Shown in pieces: positions 36,484-45,708 of a DNA stretch of 64,000 bases (its first letter is position 1; every line of letters begins with the position of its first letter). The translations under genes and the position numbers were made by a program. The DNA comes from Pelagimonas sp050633425 (GTDB lineage: Bacteria > Pseudomonadota > Alphaproteobacteria > Rhodobacterales > Rhodobacteraceae): assembly GCF_050633425.1 (NCBI RefSeq), contig NZ_JBOEGM010000020.1, forward strand, positions 124,001-188,000, written 5' to 3'. The notes below the pieces were generated by a model. That model worked only from the letters and a program-made list of their open reading frames with translations, made no database searches and had not been told where the DNA came from.

Positions 36484-38763
36484 ATGCCCGACTCAGCCAA
36501 GGAAACGTTGCGCCAAGCCGCACTTTTTTACCATGAAAACCCCAAGCCAGGTAAATTGGAGATCCGCGCGACCAAACCTTTGGCGAACGGCCGCGACCTC
36601 AGCCGGGCATATTCCCCCGGTGTGGCCGAAGCGTGCCTAGAGATCAAAGACGACGAAGCAAACGCCGCGCGCTACACATCTCGGGGCAATCTCGTCGCAG
36701 TTGTTTCCAACGGAACCGCTGTCTTAGGCCTTGGAAACATTGGGGCTTTGGCGTCAAAACCGGTGATGGAAGGCAAGGCCGTCCTGTTCAAAAAATTCGC
36801 CGATATTGATTGTTTTGACATTGAAGTTGATCAATCTGACCCAGAAAAGCTTGCTGAGATTGTTTGCGCGCTTGAGCCAACATTTGGCGCGATCAACCTC
36901 GAAGACATTAAGGCACCAGATTGTTTTATCGTTGAACGAATTTGCCGTGAGCGGATGAATATCCCGGTGTTCCATGATGACCAGCACGGCACGGCCATTG
37001 TTGTTGGGGCCGCCGCCACCAATGCGCTGCATGTGGCGGGCAAGAGCTTCGAAGATATTAAAATCGTCTCAACCGGTGGCGGCGCTGCGGGCATTGCCTG
37101 CCTCAACATGTTGCTGAAACTGGGCGTGAAACGCGAGAATGTCTGGCTGTGTGACATCCACGGGTTGGTCTATGAAGGCCGCACCGAAGACATGAACCCG
37201 CAAAAGGCCGCCTTTGCACAAAAATCCGATCTGCGGACATTGGATGACGTCATTGATGGTGCTGATCTTTTCCTCGGCCTGTCTGGTCCACGTGTTTTGA
37301 AACCGGAACATGTCGCCAAAATGTCCAAACGCCCGATTGTTTTTGCCTTGGCCAACCCGACCCCGGAAATCATGCCCGACCTCGCGCGGGAGGTTGCCCC
37401 GGACGCCATCATCGCCACAGGTCGCAGCGATTTCCCCAACCAAGTCAATAACGTGCTTTGCTTCCCCTTTATCTTCCGCGGGGCATTGGATGTCGGGGCC
37501 ACGGAAATCAACGACGAGATGCAAGTGGCCTGTGTCGAAGGGATTGCCGCCCTCGCGCGCGCCACAACCAGCGCCGAAGCCGCCGCCGCCTATCGCGGTG
37601 AACAGCTCACATTTGGCGAAGATTACCTGATCCCCAAGCCGTTTGACCCGCGCCTATCCGGCGTTGTTTCGACTGCTGTGGCCAAGGCTGCGATGGCAAC
37701 CGGTGTCGCCCAACGCCCTGTTGCCGATCTTGAGGTCTATAAGCAAAAGCTAGACGCCAGTGTTTATAAATCCGCCCTGCTGATGCGCCCGGTTTTTCAG
37801 GCTGCTGCAACGGCCTCGCGGCGCATCGTCTTTGCCGAAGGTGAAGATGAACGTGTTTTGCGATCCGCCCAGGCGATCCTGGAAGAAACCACGGAAACAC
37901 CGATCCTGATTGGCCGCCCCGAAGTGATTGCCAATCGATGTGAAAAACTTGGCCTTGAAATCCGGCCAGAGCGGGATTTCAACATCGTGAACCCGGAAAA
38001 TGACCCGCGGTATCGTGATTATTGGGAGGCCTATCATCAACTCATGTGCCGTCGCGGTGTCACCCCCGAAACCGCCCGCGCCATCATGCGCACCAACTCG
38101 ACCGCCATTGGTGCGATCATGGTGCATCGAGGTGAGGCAGACAGTTTGATTTGCGGCACCTTTGGGGAATTCCGCTGGCATTTGAATTATGTAAATCAAG
38201 TGCTTGGCAGTGAAACCATGCGTCCGCACGGGGCCTTGTCGATGATGATCCTTGAGGATGGGCCACTGTTCATTGCCGACACTCATGTTCGGTCCCTCCC
38301 CTCGCCCGAGGAACTTGCCGAAAGCGCAATTGGCGCGGCGCGGCATGTGAAACGCTTTGGTCTTGAGCCCAAAATCGCCTTTTGCTCGCAATCGCAATTT
38401 GGCAACCAGGCCGAAGGCTCCGGCAAGCGTCTGCGCGAGGCGATGGCCATTCTCGACAAGAAACAACATGATTTCTGCTACGAGGGTGAGATGAACGTCG
38501 ACGCCGCCCTTGATGAAAATTACCGCGAGATCGTCTTGCCCGGAAACCGCATGAAAGGCAGCGCCAATGTGTTGATCTTTGCTCATGCTGATGCGGCCTC
38601 GGGTGTGCGTAACATCTTGAAAATGAAGGCCGACGGGCTTGAGGTTGGCCCGATCCTGATGGGCATGGGTAACCGCGCGCATATCGTCACGCCCTCAATC
38701 ACTGCGCGCGGCTTGCTCAACATGGCCGCCATCGCTGGCACCCCGGTCAAAGCCTATTCCTAA
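36484..38763 (+). CDS. maeB: NADP-dependent malic enzyme with phosphotransacetylase-like domain
   Basis: 759 aa. N-terminal malic enzyme (about 1-425; SRAYSPGVAEAC, FHDDQHGTAIVVGAA, NAD(P)-fold STGGGAAGIACL) fused to a PTA-like C-terminal domain (about 435-759), which is regulatory and binds acetyl-CoA in known MaeB. Start at 36484 (MPDSAKE) follows AGGAC; an upstream ATG in frame has weaker context. Decarboxylates malate to pyruvate with NADPH formation. Confidence 0.95.
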   Translation: MPDSAKETLRQAALFYHENPKPGKLEIRATKPLANGRDLSRAYSPGVAEACLEIKDDEANAARYTSRGNLVAVVSNGTAVLGLGNIGALASKPVMEGKAVLFKKFADIDCFDIEVDQSDPEKLAEIVCALEPTFGAINLEDIKAPDCFIVERICRERMNIPVFHDDQHGTAIVVGAAATNALHVAGKSFEDIKIVSTGGGAAGIACLNMLLKLGVKRENVWLCDIHGLVYEGRTEDMNPQKAAFAQKSDLRTLDDVIDGADLFLGLSGPRVLKPEHVAKMSKRPIVFALANPTPEIMPDLAREVAPDAIIATGRSDFPNQVNNVLCFPFIFRGALDVGATEINDEMQVACVEGIAALARATTSAEAAAAYRGEQLTFGEDYLIPKPFDPRLSGVVSTAVAKAAMATGVAQRPVADLEVYKQKLDASVYKSALLMRPVFQAAATASRRIVFAEGEDERVLRSAQAILEETTETPILIGRPEVIANRCEKLGLEIRPERDFNIVNPENDPRYRDYWEAYHQLMCRRGVTPETARAIMRTNSTAIGAIMVHRGEADSLICGTFGEFRWHLNYVNQVLGSETMRPHGALSMMILEDGPLFIADTHVRSLPSPEELAESAIGAARHVKRFGLEPKIAFCSQSQFGNQAEGSGKRLREAMAILDKKQHDFCYEGEMNVDAALDENYREIVLPGNRMKGSANVLIFAHADAASGVRNILKMKADGLEVGPILMGMGNRAHIVTPSITARGLLNMAAIAGTPVKAYS

Positions 38764-38766
38764 GCA

Positions 38767-38794
38767 AGGTTGGGCGGGTGTCCCCCGCCCACCT
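38767..38794. terminator. Hairpin between convergent maeB and 38.8-kb secreted-protein gene
   Basis: GGGCGGG/CCCGCCC stem extended by AGGT/ACCT with a short loop, four bases after the maeB stop and three before the stop of the opposite gene. T-run is weak; a shared terminator is likely. Confidence 0.6.
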
Positions 38795-38796
38795 CA

Positions 38797-39699
38797 TTAT
38801 TCAAGCGGCACCAGATCGTTGTTCTCAACCGTAAAGCTTTTGCGGCACCCGGCCGCTCCGATTTTGCCACAGGCGGAACCGTGCAAGTTCAAGGTGATCA
38901 CCGGTTTCACCGTGACCTGATAGCCATACATATGGCCGCCACCGATACGTACAAAACCACCATCTTGCTGTTGGCGATAGAACTCCATCGGGCACCCCGC
39001 ACTGCCACAAAATAGCGACGCCGCCTTGTCGCAGGTGATCTGAGCGTAATCAATCACCTCATCCACCAGCCCGTCATGATCAAAATCCTCTTTGATTACG
39101 GCCCCGTCTTCCACTGTCACCGTCCCATCAAGGGTCTGGCAATCTTTCTCCACCCTTGCCTTGGCCAAAGCCAGCGGTTCCTGAACCGGTGGAGGCGGTG
39201 GCAGGGAGCACTGCCGCACCGCGCTATCCAGCGCCTTGGACGACCCGCGCAACGACATCGCCGTCCTATTCACAACCTCGCCACTCGTGCCATCCATCAA
39301 AACCAATTCCGCCCGCGTGCCAGATTTCAAGGCTGCAATAAGCGCTCCATGGGCTGCAAGGTCATAGGGCGCGTGGTAATCCTCGTAATCCGTTTGCCCC
39401 GTATGGGAAAACGTCATGTGCCCTGCGTCTCTTCCATCGACCAAAACACGGGCCTGAATGGATTTTGGCAACACCCCACCGTGGAAAAAGACACGATGCG
39501 CCAGTGGCTTTTGGTTTTGACAGCCGACCATGTAGCAAAAATAATTTGCTTGCTCCTTGTCATCGACGGGGCAAACAACCGCGCCTTTGAACCCGGTGTT
39601 GGCGTTGTTAAACGCCTCCCATCGCCCCTGCGCTGCTGCTGAGTTGCTGATAAATAAAACCGTCAACAGTGCAATCATCGACGCTTGTGTCAAACGCAT
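38797..39699 (-). CDS. Secreted Cys-containing protein of unknown function
   Basis: 300 aa. Start at 39699 is backed by GAGGGGGTG upstream; signal peptide 1-23 (ends NSAAA-QG). The mature part has paired cysteines (VVCPVDD, FCYMVGCQNQ, CDKAASLFCGSAGCPMEFYRQ, GSACGKIGAAGCRKSF) that could form disulfides in the periplasm. I do not recognise the family. No operon partner. Confidence 0.75.
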   Translation of the reverse strand: MRLTQASMIALLTVLFISNSAAAQGRWEAFNNANTGFKGAVVCPVDDKEQANYFCYMVGCQNQKPLAHRVFFHGGVLPKSIQARVLVDGRDAGHMTFSHTGQTDYEDYHAPYDLAAHGALIAALKSGTRAELVLMDGTSGEVVNRTAMSLRGSSKALDSAVRQCSLPPPPPVQEPLALAKARVEKDCQTLDGTVTVEDGAVIKEDFDHDGLVDEVIDYAQITCDKAASLFCGSAGCPMEFYRQQQDGGFVRIGGGHMYGYQVTVKPVITLNLHGSACGKIGAAGCRKSFTVENNDLVPLE

Positions 39700-39809
39700 T
39701 TTCACCCCCTCAAAACACCCATCAATCAACCTAAAGATGCCGGGTTTTGCCATTTCTGGCAACGGGTTTGAGATTCGCATCTTAGACAGTGACAAATTCG
39801 CAGTCTAAG

Positions 39810-39883
39810 TTTGCAACTTTGCATTTCCATCGGAAATTTGCAGCCAAAGGGCTAGAACACAGGGCTTTGCAAAAATTTGCAAG
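39810..39883 (+). promoter_or_regulatory. TTTGCA box cluster upstream of prpE (ScfR/PccR-like sites)
   Basis: Five TTTGCA half-sites at 39810, 39818, 39837, 39866 and 39876, the last pair reading TTTGCAAAAATTTGCAA. Short-chain fatty acid regulators (PccR/RamB-type) recognise paired TTTGCAAA sites. Spacings here (8 and 10 bases start to start) differ from the TTTGCAAA-N4-TTTGCAAA described for PccR. Placed 125-195 bases before prpE. Confidence 0.65.
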
Positions 39884-40006
39884 GGTCATTCTGAAAAACC
39901 ACATATTCATCTGCGGTAATCTGTCCACATCACGCCCTAGACACTTGCCCGGATCAAGGCGCGCCGCTTATGCCTTTGCCAGAGGATGGAATTTGTGGAG
40001 GACACC

Positions 40007-41899
40007 ATGGGCTACCAAGAGGTTTACGACAGCTGGAAATCCGATCCCGAAGGGTTCTGGATGGACGCCGCCAACGCAATCGACTGGGACAAGAAACCCA
40101 GCAAAGCGCTCAGCGATCTCGGCGGTGACATGTATGAATGGTTCGCCGATGGCATGGTCAACACCTGCTATAACGCCGTTGACCGTCATGTCGAAAATGG
40201 CCGGGGCGAGCAAACCGCGATCATTTATGACAGCCCGATCACCCACACAAAACGCGAAATCACCTATGTTGAGCTGCGCAACCGCGTTGCCAATCTTGCC
40301 GGTGCTTTGCGTGCCAAGGGCGTCGAAAAAGGCGACCGCGTCATTATTTACATGCCGATGATCCCCGAGGCGCTTGAGGCTATGTTGGCCTGCGCCCGCC
40401 TAGGTGCAATCCATTCGGTTGTGTTTGGGGGCTTTGCCGCCAACGAATTGGCGGTGCGTATTGACGATGCCAAGCCCAAGGCGATCATCGCCGCCTCTTG
40501 CGGGTTGGAGCCGGGCCGCGTGGTTCACTACAAGCCGCTCTTGGATGGTGCGATTGACCTTGCCGATCACAAGCCAGATTTCACCGTCATTTTCCAGCGC
40601 GAACAAGAGGTTGCCGACCTAAAAGAGGGTCGCGACTTTAACTGGCATGGCTTTCAATACGGTGTTGAGCCGGCCGAATGTGTTCCGGTTGAGGGCAATC
40701 ACCCGGCCTATATCCTCTATACCTCTGGCACCACGGGCGCACCCAAGGGCGTGATCCGCCACACCGGCGGGCAGCTCGTGGCGCTGAACTGGACGATGAA
40801 AAACATCTATAACGTCGATCCCGGCGATGTGTTTTGGGCCGCCTCCGATGTGGGCTGGGTCGTTGGTCACAGCTATATCTGTTATGGTCCGCTGATCCAT
40901 GGCAACACCACCATCGTGTTTGAGGGCAAGCCCGTCGGCACCCCCGATCCCGGCACCTTCTGGCGGGTGATCGAAGAGCACAAGGTCAAAACCTTCTTCA
41001 CCGCGCCGACCGCCTTCCGCGCGGTGAAACGCGAAGATCCGACCGGTGAATACGTTAAGAAATACGATCTCAGCTGTCTTGATCAGGTGTTCTTGGCCGG
41101 TGAGCGCGCCGACCCCGACACCATCGTTTGGGCGCAGGATCAGTTGAAAAAGCCGATCATCGACCATTGGTGGCAGACCGAACTTGGCTATCCCGGCGTG
41201 TGTAACCCAGTTGGCATCGAACTTTTGCCGGTCAAGCTTGGCTCGCCTTCTGTACCGCTCCCTGGGTATGAAATGAAAATCCTCGATGATGCGGGCAACG
41301 AATTGCCGCCCGGCGAATTGGGGGCCATTGTCACGCCGCTGCCCCTGCCGCCCGGCACATTCCCGAACCTTTGGAATGCCGAAGATCGTTTTAAGAAAAG
41401 CTATCTGACCAATTTCCCCGGTTACTATGAAACCGGCGATGCGGGGATGATCGACGAAGACGGTTATCTATACATCATGGCGCGCACCGATGACGTGATC
41501 AACGTCGCCGGTCACCGTCTTTCGACCGGCGGCATGGAAGAAGTGCTGGCCGATCACCCCGATGTTGCCGAATGTGCGGTGATTGGTGTGGCAGATCAGC
41601 TCAAGGGCCAGATGCCTCTTGGCTTCTTGTGCCTCAATGCCGGAACGACCAAGCCCGATGACGATATCGTCAAAGAGGTGGTCAAGCTGGTGCGCGAAAA
41701 GATCGGCCCGGTTGCGGCGTTCAAACTGTGCTGCGTTGTGGATCGCCTGCCCAAAACCCGGTCGGGTAAAATCCTGCGTGGCACCATGGTGTCGATTGCC
41801 GATAGCAAAGAGTACAAGATGCCCGCCACCATCGACGATCCGGTTATTCTGGATGAAATCAAGGTTGCGCTTCAGGGGCTTGGCTACGCCAAGGGGTAA
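40007..41899 (+). CDS. prpE: Propionyl-CoA synthetase
   Basis: 630-aa AMP-forming acyl-CoA synthetase of the acetyl/propionyl-CoA branch: YTSGTTGAPKGV ATP loop, DHWWQTELGYP substrate region, YYETGDAG hinge and PKTRSGKILRGT catalytic lysine. The ATG at 40007 has GGAGGACACC upstream; an earlier ATG at 39986 lies before this SD. The TTTGCA boxes upstream agree with a propionate/short-chain fatty acid function. Confidence 0.92.
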   Translation: MGYQEVYDSWKSDPEGFWMDAANAIDWDKKPSKALSDLGGDMYEWFADGMVNTCYNAVDRHVENGRGEQTAIIYDSPITHTKREITYVELRNRVANLAGALRAKGVEKGDRVIIYMPMIPEALEAMLACARLGAIHSVVFGGFAANELAVRIDDAKPKAIIAASCGLEPGRVVHYKPLLDGAIDLADHKPDFTVIFQREQEVADLKEGRDFNWHGFQYGVEPAECVPVEGNHPAYILYTSGTTGAPKGVIRHTGGQLVALNWTMKNIYNVDPGDVFWAASDVGWVVGHSYICYGPLIHGNTTIVFEGKPVGTPDPGTFWRVIEEHKVKTFFTAPTAFRAVKREDPTGEYVKKYDLSCLDQVFLAGERADPDTIVWAQDQLKKPIIDHWWQTELGYPGVCNPVGIELLPVKLGSPSVPLPGYEMKILDDAGNELPPGELGAIVTPLPLPPGTFPNLWNAEDRFKKSYLTNFPGYYETGDAGMIDEDGYLYIMARTDDVINVAGHRLSTGGMEEVLADHPDVAECAVIGVADQLKGQMPLGFLCLNAGTTKPDDDIVKEVVKLVREKIGPVAAFKLCCVVDRLPKTRSGKILRGTMVSIADSKEYKMPATIDDPVILDEIKVALQGLGYAKG

Positions 41900-41918
41900 A
41901 CCGCCTGTCCCAAATACC

Positions 41919-41948
41919 AAAAGGCCCGGCGCTATCTCCGGGCCTTTT
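41919..41948 (+). terminator. Intrinsic terminator of prpE
   Basis: AAAAGGCCCGG pairs with CCGGGCCTTTT around an 8-base loop, 20 bases after the stop codon. It can also serve the opposite-strand gene that ends at 41972. Confidence 0.9.
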
Positions 41949-41971
41949 GCACCTTTGCCAATCTGACACCG

Positions 41972-42478
41972 TCAGATCAGCGGATCATACGACCATTGCA
42001 ACAGGCCTTGGCGCTGTCGCGGTCTGCAAAAGATATCGCCGGAATGGCAATTGGCGCGGATTTGCCCGGCATGTCGCGCAAACGCCCGCCAACGTTTAAC
42101 CTGAATCGCGTCGATCTCAGGCAAGCGGCGGCCCATAAAATAGCGGCAATACCACTGAAACCAGCCGCGCAGGTCCGGCCCGTAAATCCAGCCTTTCTCA
42201 CGCCAAGTGCTCAGCGGCTGTCGGCTTTTGATCCCGAAATAATTTAGCGAAACATCCGGCTTTTCGCTGATTTTGGCGTTTTCAAACCAATCACTTGGAA
42301 GCTCGTCTGTGCAGTCATTGCAATACTTGCCCTCAAAGACCCCCATCTCAAGCATCTGCTTGGGGCTGTAAAATGGGGCAAAGCCATCGGCGAACTCCTC
42401 GCCCATGGGGGCTGATAGCTGATAGCGATACCCCGACTGCATTTTGTCCGACACATCTATTACCTGACCAACGTCCAT
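41972..42478 (-). CDS. Conserved 168-aa protein of unknown function
   Basis: 168 aa, soluble, rich in aromatic residues. Blocks such as MLEMGVFEGKYCNDC, SLNYFGIKSRQPLS, GWFQWYCRYFMGRR and CRPRQRQGLLQWSYD recall an uncharacterised family that I recall also from algae and plants; no function is known to me. Convergent with prpE; not obviously operonic with the small membrane protein upstream. Confidence 0.75.
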   Translation of the reverse strand: MDVGQVIDVSDKMQSGYRYQLSAPMGEEFADGFAPFYSPKQMLEMGVFEGKYCNDCTDELPSDWFENAKISEKPDVSLNYFGIKSRQPLSTWREKGWIYGPDLRGWFQWYCRYFMGRRLPEIDAIQVKRWRAFARHAGQIRANCHSGDIFCRPRQRQGLLQWSYDPLI

Positions 42479-42514
42479 TCCCGCTCCTTGTATTGAACCA
42501 CGTGTCGCACCGTC

Positions 42515-42718
42515 TTACACATCGCGCCTCCGTGGATTTCTACCCCGTGGGTTCTTAATGGGGCCGCGACGCTCCCACGCATCCGATATGCGCAGGGCTT
42601 TTTCGAATTTCCGCTTTTTGCGTTCCCGAAAGAAGACCCAGACCGACGACAGCAGAGAATAGAGCAGACCAAGTAAAACCAAGCCGCCCAAAAACGCCAT
42701 TGCGGGATCTGAAACCAT
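42515..42718 (-). CDS. Small single-pass membrane protein
   Basis: 67 aa: one hydrophobic helix (about 8-30) followed by a basic tail (RERKKRKFEKALR..., many Arg/Lys), giving an N-out/C-in topology. It begins 9 bases after the nadK stop, on the same strand. Conserved function unknown; coding is supported by the topology and placement only. Confidence 0.55.
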   Translation of the reverse strand: MVSDPAMAFLGGLVLLGLLYSLLSSVWVFFRERKKRKFEKALRISDAWERRGPIKNPRGRNPRRRDV

Positions 42719-42727
42719 GACACCCTC

Positions 42728-43489
42728 TTAGACAAATTGCTCCCGGATCAGCCGCTCTTCCAAGCCGTGCCCCGGATCAAACAACACACGATGTTCGATC
42801 TGTGGCTCGGATTTGATATGAACCTGCAATACATCACGCACACTGTCGCCGTCCGCTTCGGCCATCACAGGCCGCTTTTCAGGGTCCAAAACCTCCATCG
42901 ACACTTCGGCGGATTTTGGCAGCAAAGCCCCCCGCCACCGCCGTGGTCGAAAGGGGGCAACGGCGGTTAAGGCCAAAACATCCGACCCTATCGGCAAGAT
43001 GGGACCGTGGGCAGAATAGTTATAGGCCGTCGATCCCGCAGGCGTTGCAACCAGCGCCCCGTCGCAAACAAGCTCTGACATCCGCACCTGGCCATCGACG
43101 CTAATACGCAACCGCGCCGCTTGGGGCCCGGCGCGCAGGATCGACACCTCGTTGATCGCCAGAGCCCGATGTTCAGCGCCATCCGCACAGGTTGCGCGCA
43201 TCACCAAGGGGTTGATCACCGTCTGCTCTGCTGCTTTCAGGCGTTCTTCCAGCCCATGCTCCGAATATTCGTTCATCAGAAAACCGACCGTGCCCCGGTT
43301 CATCCCATAAACAGGGGCCGGATTTGCTTCGGTCCGATGCAGGGTTTGCAACATAAACCCATCGCCGCCAAGGGCGACAACAACGTCCGCCCCCTGTTCG
43401 GCATGATCGCCATAGCGCCGCGTGAGCCCGGCCAAAGCCGCCTGTGCAATCGGCGCGCGCGAGGCGCAAAATGCAATTCGAAGGGACAT
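42728..43489 (-). CDS. nadK: NAD kinase
   Basis: 253 aa; phosphorylates NAD to NADP. VVALGGDGFML (GGDG motif), the INEVSILR (NE) motif and PAGSTAYNYSAHGPI are all present. Divergent from glyA, with a 182-base spacer. Confidence 0.94.
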   Translation of the reverse strand: MSLRIAFCASRAPIAQAALAGLTRRYGDHAEQGADVVVALGGDGFMLQTLHRTEANPAPVYGMNRGTVGFLMNEYSEHGLEERLKAAEQTVINPLVMRATCADGAEHRALAINEVSILRAGPQAARLRISVDGQVRMSELVCDGALVATPAGSTAYNYSAHGPILPIGSDVLALTAVAPFRPRRWRGALLPKSAEVSMEVLDPEKRPVMAEADGDSVRDVLQVHIKSEPQIEHRVLFDPGHGLEERLIREQFV

Positions 43490-43671
43490 GGCTGTTTCCT
43501 GTCTGTCGCTTTTGTCTCCGAAACAATCACAAGTTCACCCGGCGCACCAGTGATGCCGCAAGAATATTGCGTTTCGTCGCTTTACTCTCTTTGCCTTATG
43601 TGCCGTTTCCGATAGGAAACATCGCAATTCGAATCCCTTTCCATCCCGCTACCCATCAAGGAGCAGCCCAA

Positions 43672-44958
43672 ATGACTGCATCTCGTGATTTCTTTTCTCA
43701 GCCTCTGGCCGACCGTGACCCCGAACTCTTCGGCTCGATCACCAGCGAACTCGGTCGCCAGCGCGATGAGATCGAACTGATCGCTTCGGAAAACATTGTG
43801 TCCCGTGCGGTGATGGAAGCCCAAGGGTCGGTGATGACCAACAAATATGCCGAAGGCTATCCCGGCCGTCGCTATTACGGTGGGTGCCAATTCGTTGATG
43901 TGGCTGAAAATCTCGCCATTGATCGCGCCAAAGAGCTGTTCAACTGCGATTTCGCCAACGTTCAGCCGAACTCAGGTTCGCAAGCCAACCAAGGTGTGTT
44001 TCAAGCGCTGATCCAACCTGGCGACACCATCCTTGGCATGTCGCTTGATGCCGGTGGTCACCTGACCCACGGCGCGCGTCCCAACCAGTCGGGTAAGTGG
44101 TTCAACGCCGTTCAATATGGTGTGCGCAAGCAAGACAACATGCTCGACTATGATCAGGTTGAAGAGCTCGCCAAAGAGCATCAGCCCAAGATGATCATCG
44201 CCGGTGGCTCTGCCATTCCGCGCCAGATTGATTTCAAACGCATGCGCGAAATCGCCGACATGGTTGGCGCTTACCTGCATGTGGACATGGCGCATTTCGC
44301 CGGTTTGGTTGCGGCGGGTGAACACCCCTCGCCCTTCCCCCATGCGCATGTGGCGACAACAACCACCCATAAAACCCTGCGCGGTCCACGTGGCGGCATG
44401 ATCCTCACCAATGACGAGGCCATCGCCAAGAAAATCAACTCGGCGATCTTCCCCGGCATTCAGGGCGGCCCGCTCATGCACGTCATCGCCGCCAAAGCGG
44501 TTGCCTTTGGTGAGGCGTTGCGTCCTGAGTTCAAAGACTATGCCAAGCAGGTCATCGCCAATGCCCAAGCGCTGTCTGATCAGCTGATCAAAGGCGGTCT
44601 GGATACGGTCACACACGGCACCGACACCCATGTTGTTCTGGTTGATTTGCGCCCAAAAGGCGTGACCGGCAATATCGTCGACAAGGCCCTTGGCCGTGCG
44701 CATATCACCTGCAACAAAAACGGTGTGCCATTTGACCCTGAAAAGCCAACCGTGACTTCGGGTATCCGCCTTGGGTCGCCCGCGGGCACAACGCGCGGCT
44801 TTGGTGAGGCCGAGTTCCGTCAGATCGCCGATTGGATCATCGAAGTGGTTGACGGCATCGCAGCCAATGGCGCGGATGATAACGGCGCGGTCGAAGAAAA
44901 AGTCCGTGGCGAAGTCGCAGCGCTCTGCGCCAAATTCCCGCTGTATCCTGATCTGTGA
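43672..44958 (+). CDS. glyA: Serine hydroxymethyltransferase
   Basis: 428 aa PLP enzyme, serine/glycine interconversion with tetrahydrofolate. LIASENIVS at the N-terminus, HVDMAHFAGL, and TTTTHKTLRGPRGG with the Schiff-base lysine. GGAG lies about 9 bases upstream of the ATG at 43672; an in-frame extension of 76 codons into the nadK region is rejected. Confidence 0.97.
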   Translation: MTASRDFFSQPLADRDPELFGSITSELGRQRDEIELIASENIVSRAVMEAQGSVMTNKYAEGYPGRRYYGGCQFVDVAENLAIDRAKELFNCDFANVQPNSGSQANQGVFQALIQPGDTILGMSLDAGGHLTHGARPNQSGKWFNAVQYGVRKQDNMLDYDQVEELAKEHQPKMIIAGGSAIPRQIDFKRMREIADMVGAYLHVDMAHFAGLVAAGEHPSPFPHAHVATTTTHKTLRGPRGGMILTNDEAIAKKINSAIFPGIQGGPLMHVIAAKAVAFGEALRPEFKDYAKQVIANAQALSDQLIKGGLDTVTHGTDTHVVLVDLRPKGVTGNIVDKALGRAHITCNKNGVPFDPEKPTVTSGIRLGSPAGTTRGFGEAEFRQIADWIIEVVDGIAANGADDNGAVEEKVRGEVAALCAKFPLYPDL

Positions 44959-44980
44959 TCAGACTGATCAACGAAGACCC

Positions 44981-45014
44981 AAAGGGGGCGCGGCCATCAC
45001 CGCGTCCCCTTTTT
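44981..45014 (+). terminator. Intrinsic terminator of glyA
   Basis: AAAGGGGGCGCGG pairs with CCGCGTCCCCTTT (one bulge), followed by TTTTT, 22 bases after the glyA stop. Confidence 0.88.
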
Positions 45015-45393
45015 GTTTGAACTTCTGGTCTCAAAAGCGAAGGAGAACGACGCCAGCTTGGCCCCCCCCAGACTGATCATCCATGCGGCAATCTGATCGA
45101 ACGGTAAAACACGGTCCAGTTCGGAACTTTCGTTGGAACGTTTCTTCGCCGCAGGACCGGCCACTTTAGCCGGGGGTTAACAGACGTCGCAAGTTTTGAA
45201 CTGTGGAACAGGCGGGTGCCAGTCTTCACCGGACCAGCAGCCTCCCCCAAGGAGGCTACGATCCGAGGGGTGGTTGTTTCATCGACATCAATGGTGCCAA
45301 CGATACGCCTGACATCGAATAAATTCGAAACCTCCCGCTGTTTCACAGCCAATTTGCCATGGATTTACAATGAACCGGGCGGTTCAGGCTTTG
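45015..45393. other. Gene-free interval after glyA
   Basis: No convincing gene on either strand. A 91-codon frame on the minus strand (45077-45352) lacks recognisable motifs or an SD sequence. Nothing else seen. Confidence 0.4.
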
Positions 45394-45699
45394 TCACTTT
45401 TCATCGGCCCGAAACAAGATGGTTCCACGCTGTGCGATCAGCTTTACGTCGCCAGTCACGGGATGAAAGTAGCCTTCGACACGACGCCCCTCTGGGTCTG
45501 TGCCGTAGACTTCCCAACAGCCACCGTCGACCTTCATCCGTCGCACTGTCCAGCCATCACCTTTGAGCTTTTCAGTGAGCTCTTCTGAACTGAGCCAGTC
45601 CGATTGTGTCGTTGCTTCGCAGCTATACAATCCCGTTGCGCTCGCGCTGGTGCCAAACAAGAGTGCAACAGTCATTGCGGTCCAAAGAGTTCTTTTCAT
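45394..45699 (-). CDS. Secreted PepSY-domain protein
   Basis: 101 aa with signal peptide 1-21 (ends SASA-TG) and a PepSY-like fold: LTEKLKGDGWTVRRMKVDGGCWEVYGTDPEGRRVEGYFHPVTGDV. Two cysteines (C27 and one at GGCW) could pair. It follows the ferric-reductase-like membrane gene by 9 bases, with SD GGAGG. Such small PepSY proteins occur with cytochrome b/ferric-reductase-type membrane proteins. Confidence 0.82.
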   Translation of the reverse strand: MKRTLWTAMTVALLFGTSASATGLYSCEATTQSDWLSSEELTEKLKGDGWTVRRMKVDGGCWEVYGTDPEGRRVEGYFHPVTGDVKLIAQRGTILFRADEK

Positions 45700-45708
45700 G
45701 GGAGGTCC

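Noticed and set aside
45077..45352. 91-codon frame after glyA
   Set aside because: No recognisable domain and no SD; an equally long frame exists on the opposite strand, so it is probably chance.
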